Assembly (NCBI GenBank): GCA_951799405.1
Contig: OX637361.1
Location: 6,347,156-6,411,155 of the forward strand
Reading direction: 5' to 3'
DNA: 64,000 nucleotides
Source: Agapetus fuscipes
Taxonomy: Eukaryota > Arthropoda > Insecta > Trichoptera > Glossosomatidae
Below the pieces are notes generated by a model. It did no database searches and was not told where the DNA came from. It saw only the letters and a list, made by a program, of their open reading frames with translations. Of this stretch, positions 54,830 to 64,000 are shown in pieces; the stretch's first letter is position 1, and every line of letters starts with the position of its first letter. The position numbers and the translations under genes were made by a program.

Positions 54830-57190
54830 TAAACTTAGACGATTTATACACAAAATCAGTTAATACTTTGTTATCTTCTTCTCTAGGTTTAATCCTGGGA
54901 TTGGGTTGCAGCAATTTCTTTCACTCTTCTCCTCCATTCTTACCTGTCTTGTGCGGCTCTTTTTATGATGAGCAGCGCACGTCCACCAACAGGTCCTCCA
55001 GGTAGTTTTGTTATTGTTATGTAAATAACAAATACTATAAATGTTAGGTAGGTAGGTAGGTGTATTAATAGCCGATATAAGTTGGAGTAATTACTATAGG
55101 TACCTAGGAAAGAGACATTCAACTATGTACCTACTAGAAGCTGTATGTTCTAGAAGAATCCAGCAAAACTGGCTTCTAGCAACTACTGTCTTTAGGAGTA
55201 TAAAGGGATGCAAGCGGCTCGCAACAGTCAGTCCATATACGTCGCTCTGCTTCTGAACAAGAAAGATATAGTAAGTGAAGACCAACTGTGAAGTAAATGT
55301 AAAGTGCTAAACCATAAATGTGAATTGTTAAAAATAAATATAAAATATTAAATAAATTTAAGTATAAAATGAATATCCATGAAAGAAGACCAATTTTTTT
55401 AATTTAAAGACTTTTCTTGAACCCTAAAAACACAACATTATATTTTGTTTTATATTTTGTAATACGCGTAATTAGATGCGTATTTGATTCATTTTTTAGC
55501 CAGATGTTTGCAATGTGTACAAAAAACATTATCTCACATGTCACGGATATTTACACATACATTTAATTATTATTATTTCATTTGATTTAGCCCCCCAGTA
55601 AATGCGCAACAAGGGAGGATTACAATAGTATTTTTTATCGATCGTAGCGAACAATCGCGCACACTTTTCAAAAATCATTGTTCGCCACTACCCTTCTGCC
55701 GAATTATTAACCATTGAGGTCACAAAATGCTACATGTGGACATTTTCACATACTGACTCTTTTAAATATGAATCAAACCAATCAATAAAATTTGAAGTTC
55801 TACATGATTAAAAAAAAATAATTTTTTTTTGTAAATTATACGTAAAAATATACACCAAAATGTAAGAAAATTTAAAATTTATCATTTGTAAAATAGATCA
55901 AGGAGTAAAGTAAAGACCTCCCACAAATTCCCAATAATGATACGGTAATTTTGAAATGCATTAAGTAATTTTGTAAAACTTATTTGTAAAAAAAGTGAAC
56001 AGTAAAATATTTGCAAATGAACAATACACGTATCATTTAAAAGTTTTTTTTTTTATTCTCATTTGGATTGTGATTGGCTAAAATTGCCAATAGAAAATTT
56101 ACTCAATCAATCAAAAAGTGTAAAAGAAAGTATTGATTTTTGAAATTTATACATATATAAAAAAAATAACGTATGATAATTATTATTTATTGCAATGTAA
56201 CAACTGACGATTTAATTTGATATAATCACCATAGCGTAATTTCAGTTCCACTGTATAATTGCACGAAAAAGAAACAAACATATTAATTGCAGATTTATTC
56301 AATCTTTCATACTCGAAAGCGTAAAGGTCTTATGTAAAGCGACTCAAAGCTGAGAATAAAAGCTCAGAGCACAGGTTGCCACTTAATGCGTTCTGAAAAT
56401 AAAGCGCATTCTTTAAAGAAGCCCATTTGCCTCGAGCGTTTCACGTGTTCAAATTAAGTGAAAAAAAACGACGCTGAAAAGGGAGTCGATTCATAAAAGC
56501 TCCTGTGCATTTTTGATCCTTATGCACCGTCAGCTGAAAGCTCAGTTTCTTGTGCAGAGCTTTTGTGGCTAATCATCCGAGTCAGGTATGCAGTAAGCCA
56601 AGGATGGTTTTTTGTTGACGAGATTGTTCGAAACCAAAACTCCTGCCGAGCCAGTGGAAACGATTCACGCTTCAAATGACTTAAAATTTGTATTTTATTT
56701 TTCAAGGAAACCATAACTAAAGACCAAAATATTTACTTCATTGTCTGTATTGTTTGTAAATTCAAGAAGCACTACCACATGCATGCATTGATACTTGTAA
56801 TAAGTGTGGAAAGAATGGTTTTGTTTGTATATTACAGGTACCTGCTTTTGTTCAATTGTATGACAAAACTGTATGTCACAAGTAGACTGTCATATCATGA
56901 AGAAAGTATGTATCAATAAAATATGGTATTAATCTACTTAAAATTTATGTAGGTACAAAATGGAACTGACTCATATTTAATACAGTAAAGTTACTTAGAT
57001 TTAGTAATTTAATTATAAAAAAATGTTTTATGAAAAAAATTTAAGGGCCTTTTATTTTAAGTATTTATGTCCTGTGGTATTCAAAAAGAAATATTGTATA
57101 TATCTGTGTGTGTGTATCTAATTCAATTTTTTTCTAGAGATAAGTGTAATCTGAAAGAGATAAAACAGTTCAAAAGAAAAATGAAAGAGT
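54830..57190. other. AT-rich spacer downstream of the Bearded-family gene
   Basis: No gene seen. A GTAGGTAGGTAGGTGT run near 55047 is a simple repeat common in lepidopteran DNA. Confidence 0.45.
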
Positions 57191-57212
57191 AAAATTTTCA
57201 GGAATACTTTTT

Positions 57213-57218
57213 TTTATT
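57213..57218 (-). terminator. Polyadenylation signal of the Bearded-family gene
   Basis: AATAAA on the minus strand, 26 bp past the GY box; places the mRNA end near 57195. Confidence 0.65.
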
Positions 57219-57243
57219 AAAAACATAATAATAAAAATGCAAT

Positions 57244-57251
57244 GGAAGACA
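57244..57251 (-). promoter_or_regulatory. GY box in Bearded-family 3'UTR
   Basis: TGTCTTCC on the minus strand, exact GY box (miR-7 class). Confidence 0.7.
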
Positions 57252-57306
57252 TTGGATTAAAGATAAACTTACATACTAAATTACAAAAAAATTAAAGCAT
57301 TGTTAC

Positions 57307-57312
57307 ATCACA
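57307..57312 (-). promoter_or_regulatory. K box core in Bearded-family 3'UTR
   Basis: TGTGAT on the minus strand. Confidence 0.5.
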
Positions 57313-57338
57313 AATTTCTACTTCAACTTCGAATACAA

Positions 57339-57345
57339 TAAAGCT
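57339..57345 (-). promoter_or_regulatory. Brd box in Bearded-family 3'UTR
   Basis: AGCTTTA on the minus strand, exact Bearded box. Confidence 0.7.
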
Positions 57346-57354
57346 TATTATTTT

Positions 57355-57361
57355 TATCACA
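57355..57361 (-). promoter_or_regulatory. K box in Bearded-family 3'UTR
   Basis: TGTGATA on the minus strand, nine bases from the Brd box at 57339. Confidence 0.6.
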
Positions 57362-57473
57362 ATCAAGTAATGTTATTATTGATCTTGTACCTTTTTCAAC
57401 TCGAAAAAAAATCATTAAACATTATTAAAATTGAGCAAATTCAGGCAAGTGTCAAATGAAAATTTACATCTAG

Positions 57474-57480
57474 ATCACAG
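57474..57480 (-). promoter_or_regulatory. K box in Bearded-family 3'UTR
   Basis: CTGTGAT on the minus strand. Confidence 0.55.
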
Positions 57481-57599
57481 ATAAATACTATCATTAAATT
57501 AAAATTATTCATCAAAGGTACAAAATTATTATCAAAAAAATTAAATCACTTATTAGGTTTCCAGGAATAAAGGAACCATAATGTTTAAAAGGCTCGTGG

Positions 57600-57612
57600 T
57601 AAAGCTATCACA
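57600..57612 (-). promoter_or_regulatory. Fused K box / Brd box
   Basis: The minus strand reads TGTGATAGCTTTA: K box TGTGATA and Brd box AGCTTTA overlapping by one base, 70 nt after the stop. Confidence 0.7.
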
Positions 57613-57637
57613 AGCACTTAGAGTTTTTTAAATTATT

Positions 57638-57644
57638 TATCACA
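57638..57644 (-). promoter_or_regulatory. K box in Bearded-family 3'UTR
   Basis: TGTGATA on the minus strand, the K box closest to the stop codon. Confidence 0.6.
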
Positions 57645-57681
57645 AATTGGAAGCTCTGGATTGTTTGTTATTGAAGAATAT

Positions 57682-58188
57682 TTAGGCTTGAACCCATCGG
57701 TCTTGAGTCAGGAACATTGGGATTTGTTCGGCAGCATCTTGGCACTCAGTGTAGCAGTGACGAGGCACTGAAACGTCAGAATCAGCAGAGGTGGAGATGG
57801 AAGTCCAGAAGAAAGTGCCAGCGTTGGTTCTTGCAAAGTGAACAGGCACGAAAGCTTGCTTCTTCACAACTGGAGTCACGTCCCATTCCCCATCGTTGCA
57901 GACGAAGATTGCAGAGTCGGGTTGGCAGTCTTCAATTTCAGAGAGAATCTTGTCTTCCAGGTCTTCGTTGTTGGAATTGTCATCACATTCCATGCAGTAT
58001 TCATCGTAGCTGATGTCAGAGTAGATTTTTCTCGTTTGTTTCTTGTTGGCGCCATTTTTCCTGAGGAATCTCAGCAGCGGCTTCAGGATGGCCTTGATCT
58101 TGTGCGACTTTGAAGCCTTCTGGCTGTTGTACTTGTTGTCGTTCATCGAATTCATCGAATCGTACATTTCGTTTGAGATGACAGACAT
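57682..58188 (-). CDS. E(spl)malpha-BFM: Bearded-family protein (E(spl)m4/malpha type)
   Basis: 168 residues, one exon. Bearded-family proteins bind the E3 ligase Neuralized and inhibit Delta endocytosis, damping Notch signalling. Residues about 23-54 form a basic amphipathic segment (KASKSHKIKAILKPLLRFLR) followed at once by NGAN (45-48), a fit to the N-x-x-N Neuralized-binding motif. A long acidic stretch follows (about 65-100). The two C-terminal family signatures are intact: FVPVHFARTNAGTFFWT (113-129) and QDRWVQA (162-168, the last residues). The frame is open 63 codons further upstream, but that stretch contains the TATA box and initiator, so Met at 58188 is the start. The choice between m4 and malpha is not resolved; the symbol is a class label. 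Confidence 0.95.
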   Translation of the reverse strand: MSVISNEMYDSMNSMNDNKYNSQKASKSHKIKAILKPLLRFLRKNGANKKQTRKIYSDISYDEYCMECDDNSNNEDLEDKILSEIEDCQPDSAIFVCNDGEWDVTPVVKKQAFVPVHFARTNAGTFFWTSISTSADSDVSVPRHCYTECQDAAEQIPMFLTQDRWVQA

Positions 58189-58261
58189 TCTGAAAAGTCG
58201 AGAGTGGATTATTTGAGAGTGGAATCGCGTGTATGTTTTACTGAGGCAGCTAGTGCGGACA

Positions 58262-58267
58262 GAATGA
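58262..58267 (-). promoter_or_regulatory. Initiator of the Bearded-family gene
   Basis: TCATTC on the minus strand matches the arthropod initiator TCAKTY. It lies about 31 bp downstream of the TATA box start, giving a 5'UTR of about 77 nt. Confidence 0.7.
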
Positions 58268-58288
58268 GGTTGTTCTGCGAGGGGGCGC

Positions 58289-58296
58289 TTTATATA
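58289..58296 (-). promoter_or_regulatory. TATA box of the Bearded-family gene
   Basis: TATATAAA on the minus strand in a GC-rich context, at standard distance from the initiator at 58262-58267. Confidence 0.8.
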
Positions 58297-58399
58297 GCCA
58301 GTCGGCGGTGAAGGGGATGTAGGGAGAGGGGAGGGGAAGGGCGCAGGGAGGGCAACCAAAACGAAAGGTAGTTCCAAAATTATTAAAACAAATATTTTA

Positions 58400-59200
58400 T
58401 TTTATCCAATAAATTTCTATCAATTCATCAAAAGTAGCTCAGATTTTAACTAAATTATGATTCTATCCCTTTACAAATTATGTTCATAGTAAATTCATTC
58501 AATATTTAATAAGGGGTGTGTTATCTGAAAAGATCAATAAAAATTCACTTGTTTTGGTTTTGAGGTAGATTCATAGGGTTTCAGGTCAATTTTTTCTAGT
58601 CACGTACAAAGATTTACAGGTGAAAATAAATGATCCACGCGTGCATTCTTCCTTCCCCCTGATTTAGATTCTCCCCTAAAAAGTCACCCCATGTGATGAT
58701 AGTAAAAGCCGGGAAAGATCTCCCTGCAGTTGTGTGATAAAGTTTATGAGGATAACAATGGAACATTTATTGGGGTGAGGGGTCGTGGAACTCAGCTGAT
58801 GACAATAACCCAAAGTTTAATCCATTCACAGACACGAGTGTATTGATTTCACACTCAAAATCAATGAATTTTATTGTATTAAAGAGAGATACATAAGAAT
58901 TGAATATTTTGTACTAAAAATAAACACACGTAAGTCAGTGAATATTTTCTTTACTTAATTACGAGTTGTGTATGAGGAATAATGATGGTTAAAGTGCAGG
59001 AAAATAAAATTAAAAACCTCGGTAGATTCTGAATGCCCCCGGTAAAAATTCCATCCCATCCTTGCTTCTCATCTTTACCAAACACATATTCAAGTTTAAT
59101 ATTCTATTTACGTGAACAAAAACTGGACCCACGTAAAAGCCACCAACACAGTCAAACAGAATGGTTGCGAGCCCCGCACACACACGCAGACCTGTCGAAT
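58400..59200. other. Upstream spacer of the Bearded-family gene
   Basis: AT-rich; no gene and no clear Su(H) site recognised in the first 1 kb upstream of the TATA box. Confidence 0.4.
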
Positions 59201-59301
59201 ACACGACACTTTTCGGTTAAGCTGTAATCATTTTTTTTGTGTGTAAATCACACAGCGAGATATAGCCGAAAGCTCGCGGCCAATGAGACGCCGAGAAAAT
59301 G

Positions 59302-59583
59302 GCAGGTGCGAGGTGTTTTTCAATCTTATATCTGAGTCACTGTTGAACACGTGTGCTCATGCCGACAGCCTTATGCGTGGGCGCGCGAGAGAGCGAGAAG
59401 CAAGAAGCGATGCAAGTGTTCAACTTCTTACAGTGAATGCAGTTTTTTTTTTACAAAGTAGGGTAAAGGTATGTATTATTTTGCTGTTAATTTTAATATA
59501 CAGAGGGGTGGTTTCGTGGGAATCGCGCTGGATTCACGGTTCCCAGGGTAGGTTTTTTGTGAGCTCCTTCAACACGGCAGATG
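59302..59583 (-). promoter_or_regulatory. Candidate Notch/proneural enhancer of the Bearded-family gene
   Basis: 1.0-1.3 kb upstream of the transcription start. Holds the A site GCAGGTG (59302-59308), CACGTG (59348-59353), Su(H) site CGTGGGAA (59515-59522) with an inverted near-match TTCCCAGG (59540-59547) 17 bp away, and E box CAGATG (59578-59583). The patch is less AT-rich than its surroundings. Function is inferred from site content. Confidence 0.5.
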
Positions 59584-59599
59584 GCTAGCGAGGGGTGAA

Positions 59600-60605
59600 T
59601 ATATTGGATCGAGTATTAACTTGTTACGGTGTTGAGCTGGTTAGGTGGGTAATGCAATATCGCGGTTATAACTACTGAGACTACGCCGAGGGGAACTTTG
59701 CTATACATGTGCATGTTGTTATAGAAGCCCTCGAGACATTTACATATAATTATCGACAGTGATTAGTGTTTTTTTTTGTTTTGCAATTTAATACACCTTT
59801 TTAAGACATGTATAAACAATGTTTAAATACACCACGATGAATCTAGTGATAGAAAGTCAATATGAATGTTTTGTACTGTAAAAAAATGTTTTTAAAGAAG
59901 CAAAAAATATCCCTTGAAGGACATAACTTGAATGTAGAAAATTGATGAAATATCGAAAGTAATTTTTGTTATAATATGAACATAAATTGCTCTGAGCAAT
60001 CATTGATGATGCTATTAAATTAAAAGAAAATCTTAAAGTAAATAATTAAAACAACTTCTCTACTTTTATTAGTTTTTTCAGCTTATACGCATAATAATAA
60101 GATTTTACAAATCAGTTGATTTTTTCATTACTGAAAACGAATCATAATTTTATTTTGAAGACCTTTTACGAGTACCTGTGAATTCTCTGCATTCTTTGAC
60201 CTTGTAAAGGTACCAAGATTTTATGTATAAATATTTTTTATTCATGAAAGTACAAAACGTCAACAACAACAAAAAAGGCTCATTCTGTGACCTTTGCAAG
60301 TTCCGATAACATCTACCTGCCATTTCAAAAGCACGGCTCAAGGTTTTCACGTATAGACGCGCTTTTGCTTCGTGACCCAGTACGGCAAGTGAAACCGCAC
60401 AGGTGGAGGGGCGAGAGATTTAAACTTATGAAGGAGGGGTGAAAACTCGGTAGGGGATGATGGAAGATTTAAGCTGTGATTTGGTTTGCTTCGTTAATAT
60501 GATGGGGGATTTTTTTTAACAGGTAAGATCAAGTGATTTGGAAAATGACGTGATTACCAAAATCCAACTAAATATACAAAAAAGTTAAATACATACAAAC
60601 TTTTT
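59600..60605. other. Spacer, no gene seen
   Basis: AT-rich, with one CAGGTG E box near 60400. Nothing else recognised. Confidence 0.4.
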
Positions 60606-60610
60606 TGTTC

Positions 60611-60901
60611 GATCTGTAGTCTAGTGGTAACGCTTCGGATTCGTTAATGAAAGCTCGTGGGTTCGAAACCCGGCAGAGTACAAAAAAAATACCATTTATA
60701 TTTTCAAATATGCTCTTCGCTGGGTTGAAAAATTAATATACCTTTACCAAAGACCAGTCACCAAAGGTCCGTCCTGCCTCACGGCAACTGGGTCGCGTTT
60801 GAGAATTGACGCTTTCTACAGGGATGAACAAATTCGTCGAGGACTCTTGAGGTGTGATTTATACAAAAACAGCGCTCACCAAAAAAATCATCTCAATTTT
60901 A
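60611..60901 (+). repeat. SINE-C, full length
   Basis: GATCTGTAGTCTAGTGGTAA head, GTGGGTTCGAAACCCGGCAG B box, CTCTTCGCTGGGTTGAAAAA, GACTCTTGAGGTGTGATTTA and AAAAACAGCGCTCACC. The best-preserved tRNA-like promoter boxes among the C copies. Confidence 0.85.
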
Positions 60902-61219
60902 TATTTTAATAAAAAAAAAGTTCCCGAGGAATCAAAGTTTTTTACCTAACACACCATTATTACAGATTACTAAGGTATAAAGTTCCCATGAAAATTATGT
61001 AGTTATTCTATGGGAATTCAACGCGGTAGGAAAACTGAATATTTATATCAAATCATTAATGTTAATTTAATTACAAAAATAATGTTATACTTTAGTAATG
61101 AAAGAATCATCGCGTGCAAATACGTGAATCAAATAACGATTAAATTATGATAAAGATCATGTTTGTGCTACCACAGTGTAAACTTTGTCTCATTATCTTT
61201 GTACTTAAACACATTATTT

Positions 61220-61511
61220 TGTTATAACCTATCTTTCAATTATATTTCAATTAAGTTCGTTGATACGCAGGTCGATATTTTTACGAACGTATGAGTTCGT
61301 ACGTATGTGAGCCTAGGCACGCTGATTGGTGTTCGTGATGTCTCTGGTATAGTGTCGAACAATACTAGTGGAAGTATCTACCATGTTCCTGAACATGCAA
61401 TAATCGTCTCTTCCGCACAAATACATGAGTAGATTCTGTGGGGAGGACAGAGTCGCTTGTGTTCAGTTATTTTAATAGTCGCAGATTCGCAGTTCTTATC
61501 CTTGAATAACA
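61220..61511 (-). mobile_element. Solo-LTR-like element
   Basis: 292 bp with TGTTAT...ATAACA ends; on the minus strand it shares GAACATGGTAGATACTTCCA and GTGCCTAGGCTCAC blocks with 11711-12076. The flanks ATTT and ATTA differ at one base. Confidence 0.5.
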
Positions 61512-61674
61512 ATTACATTGAGAGTTGACGCTCATTAACAACAATTAGATGGCTCAAGTGAAAAGTTTCATAGAGGCACGCGATCTTAATTGTTAGTCAG
61601 GATAAACAATGAAGAGTCAATTAACATTTAGTTCATCGGTTTCGTTTCGGTGATTATTTAAAAAAAAACAAATA

Positions 61675-62140
61675 AAATACCACCAAGGTTTACTCAGCCT
61701 TCACAGAAAATGAGTACCAGCCCCCTCGGGAGCTGGGAAACCACCACTTTAATCAAAGTGGTTAGCATTACGCTGCCTTAGTTCTTGTTTGTCGTATACG
61801 CCATTGAGAAAATTTGACATGAGCAATGTTTACATGTGTCCTGGACCAATGTGTCTTATGAAAACAAGAAATTTATTTAAAAAATATTTTAAAAGAACTC
61901 TCACATTATTGAGTTTTACGGTTTTTCTTAGCTCAATGTTGTGTAGAATTTGATTCATAAGACAACTGCATGAAAAAGTCATATTTGACAAGATTGGCGT
62001 ATACGATAAACAAGAACTGGGGGAGCGATTAGGCTAGCTCCCTTACATGTAGAAATAAATAGGTTCCACTCGCTACATGCGAAACCATTCGGGAATAACG
62101 CGGCAAGAAGTTACACTTTATGCGTGGCTTAGTTGTGTTT
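61675..62140 (+). repeat. SINE-B body and tail, interrupted by MITE-F
   Basis: CCAAGGTTTACTCAGCCTTC to GTGGTTAGCATTACGCTGCC, then MITE-F, then CTCCCTTACATGTAGAAATA, CGCGGCAAGAAGTTACAC and GTGGCTTAGTTG. Confidence 0.75.
61779..62020 (+). mobile_element. MITE-F copy 4, best-preserved ends
   Basis: 242 bp. Ends TAGTTCTTGTTTGTCGTATA...TACGATAAACAAGAACTG form inverted repeats of about 25 bp. Core as in the other F copies. Confidence 0.85.
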
Positions 62141-62611
62141 ATGAATCTAAAATGTTTTCAAAAAATCACACACGTGGATACCGAGTATATGTACCTACCT
62201 AAGATATTTTTTTTTTGTGTGTGAACGATACAATGATCTGAATGTATTGCCGTCTTATCTTTTGGGTTATTTTCTTTAAAGAGTAAACACGTCTTGTGGG
62301 AGAGAATTTCATGTTACGACTTGTTGCGTAAAGGTGGAAAACATTGGATATCTCTGTTGCAGGTTCAGACTTGCCTCTCGGACTTTCAGCTGCTGCGAAT
62401 TTTTTTTTTTTCATACAAGAATTTAACTTGCGTGTTATTGTTGTGTAGTGATGTAATGCAAAGAATGTTGACACCTAGAGATCATGGAATAATTCCGTTT
62501 TGAAAATGATTTTATGTGAGTTATTTAACTTCTGAAGACAAAATGTAGAATTTTATTAAAGTAATAATAATAATATATGTTATTGTTAAAAATTCATGCC
62601 TTTATTAAATT

Positions 62612-62840
62612 ATGCATAATCTATAATCTAAGTTACAAATAATATATTAACATTTAAAATTTGTATTACATGATTGCTCACAAACAGACGCGTATAAGTT
62701 CACGTTTACAAAATCTGCATGTGAACTTACAAATCAAAATCCAAACCTTAAATGAATATATACAATGTAAATTTTGCCGAACTTGACTGAAACAGGGGTG
62801 CCATTAGCAAAGTGAACCGTTATTCACAGTTTAAGTTATT
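62612..62840 (-). mobile_element. LINE-A 3' end, partial
   Basis: ATAATCTATAATCTAAGTTA, ATTGCTCACAAACAGACGCG, AACAGGGGTGCCATTAGCAA; breaks off near TTCACAGTTTAAG. Confidence 0.65.
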
Positions 62841-62867
62841 TTGTTTCTTTTTCAGGTTTTGTTGCTG

Positions 62868-63075
62868 ACCACCCATACTATAAAAATGGTTCGCTTTGCC
62901 AATGTCACCCCTGTGTCAGGGAAGGTCGGCAAAAGTTGTAGGGCTTATGTTTATTTGAGGTTTGGATTTTATTTGTAAGTATACAATCAGAATTTGTAAG
63001 CGCGAACTACACGTGTTTGTTTGGGGGCATGCATTTGAGAGCTTTAAATGTTAATATATCCTTGCAACTTAGATT
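62868..63075 (+). mobile_element. LINE-A 3' end, partial
   Basis: CTGACCACCCATACTATAAA, GCCAATGTCACCCCTGTGTC, ATATCCTTGCAACTTAGATT. Opposite orientation to the copies on both sides. Confidence 0.7.
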
Positions 63076-63245
63076 ATATAGTAGTTATCAGCCTCATACC
63101 AACCTATGAGTCAAGGAACATACCAACCTCTAAAACGTCAATGAACATACCAGCTTATAAGTCAAGGATATGCTAAATACGAGTATCTATGTAAATAGGA
63201 GTAAATGAATTACACGGCTTTTTTTTTCAGGCTGTTTAAAATTCT

Positions 63246-63830
63246 TCATATCTATAATCTATAATCTAAGTTGCAAGGATATATTCATTCAAAGCTCTCA
63301 GATGTATGCCCACAAACAAACACGTGTAGTTCGCGCTTACAAATGCTGATTGTGTACTTACAAATAAAATCCAAACCTCAAATGAACATAAGCCCTGCAA
63401 CTCTTGCCGACATTCCCTGAAACAGGGGTGACATTGGCAAAGTGAACCATTTTTTACAGTATGGGTGGTCAGCCTCATACCAACCTATAAGTCAAGGAAT
63501 ACGAGTAATAAATAACATTTAAGTATAAAAAAAAAAACAACAACAAAACCTTAAAAATAAATCTATACAAAAAAGTCAAAAAATTCTTATGCAAAAAATG
63601 TAGCAAACTAATAAACTAACATTACAAATCAGCATTGCAGATTAGCCGCCACTTCTTCCTGTCCTTGCATACTTCTTTCATTTTCATCCAGAGTCATAAC
63701 CTTTTTCATACAAGCTCTTCTTTTATTATGACTCTGGATATCCCATTCACTCGCTATTTCGAAAATTTGGTCCATCCATACCTTTCTCGGTCTTCCTCTT
63801 CCACGACATCCATCAATTCTTGCAGATATG
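63246..63830 (-). mobile_element. LINE-A: RT C-terminus, 3'UTR and tail
   Basis: The minus strand reads GRGRPRKVWMDQIFEIASEW, SHNKRRACMKKVMTLDE near 63830-63680, then broken frame to AATCTGCAATGCTGA. The AT-rich 3'UTR and repeat A follow, with an AGATTATAGATTATAGAT tail at 63246. The mirror image of the copy at 46.8 kb. Confidence 0.8.
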
Positions 63831-64000
63831 TGTGTATGTTCATATAATCAACCCTTATATTTTATGTGCGAGTAAGCAAGGATGAACATACCTGTCGGAA
63901 CATATTTTGTTGTTGTTCGATGTCTGATTTGTTAATGCGGCCTAAATAGCCCATCAAGTCGGCCATTAGCGGTGTAATGATACCGTTTAGGGCCGACAAC
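63831..64000. other. Window end, unclassified
   Basis: No gene. GTCGGCCATTAG and GGGCCGACAAC near the edge hint at a repeat that continues outside the window. Confidence 0.3.

Noticed and set aside
58189..58377. N-terminal 63-codon extension of the Bearded-family ORF
   Set aside because: Contains the TATA box and initiator, is Pro-rich and unlike the family; translation must start at 58188.
1..64000. CRISPR array, operon or prokaryotic signals
   Set aside because: No regularly spaced repeats; spliced genes, SINEs and LINEs show a eukaryotic genome.

Overview
This is insect nuclear DNA, most likely from a moth or butterfly (Lepidoptera). The evidence is an intron-rich DEG/ENaC gene, an intronless E(spl)-type bHLH repressor and a Bearded-family gene on one AT-rich contig, abundant RTE-like LINEs, tRNA-derived SINEs and MITEs, and frequent TAGGTAC/TACCTACC-type simple motifs. 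The order-level call is inference.

Layout. (1) 1-3.8 kb: repeats only. (2) 3.8-15.7 kb, plus strand: a pickpocket-like sodium-channel gene. Twelve exons, in consistent splice phase, run from transmembrane segment 1 to the stop; the N-terminal exon(s) were not found. Its second visible intron holds a 3.7-kb RTE-like retrotransposon inserted inside an older reverse-transcriptase relic. (3) 18.2-19.6 kb, minus strand: a Hairy/E(spl) (mbeta-like) repressor. It has a TATA box, an inverted pair of Su(H) sites with a 17-bp spacer, a proneural A site, and a 3'UTR with GY, Brd and K boxes. (4) 19.7-57.2 kb: no host protein gene recognised. It is packed with repeats: 3' ends of LINE family A, tRNA SINEs B, C and E, MITEs D, F and G, solo-LTR-like elements, LINE fragments, and one GC-rich island with a Su(H)+A motif (24.5-24.85 kb). 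(5) 57.2-58.3 kb, minus strand: a Bearded-family gene (E(spl)m4/malpha type) with TATA and initiator and a 3'UTR with K boxes, two Brd boxes and a GY box. A cluster of E boxes and a Su(H) pair lies 1.0-1.3 kb upstream. (6) 59.6-64 kb: repeats.

The bHLH repressor and the Bearded gene are the two canonical classes of Notch target in an Enhancer-of-split complex. Both read the same way (minus strand) and carry the same transcriptional (Su(H), proneural) and post-transcriptional (miRNA-type box) signals. In this genome they are about 38 kb apart, separated by transposon-derived DNA. The DEG/ENaC gene converges on the bHLH gene and is probably functionally unrelated.

Repeat family names (A, B, C...) are local to this report. 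All family calls come from reading the sequence; no database search was possible.
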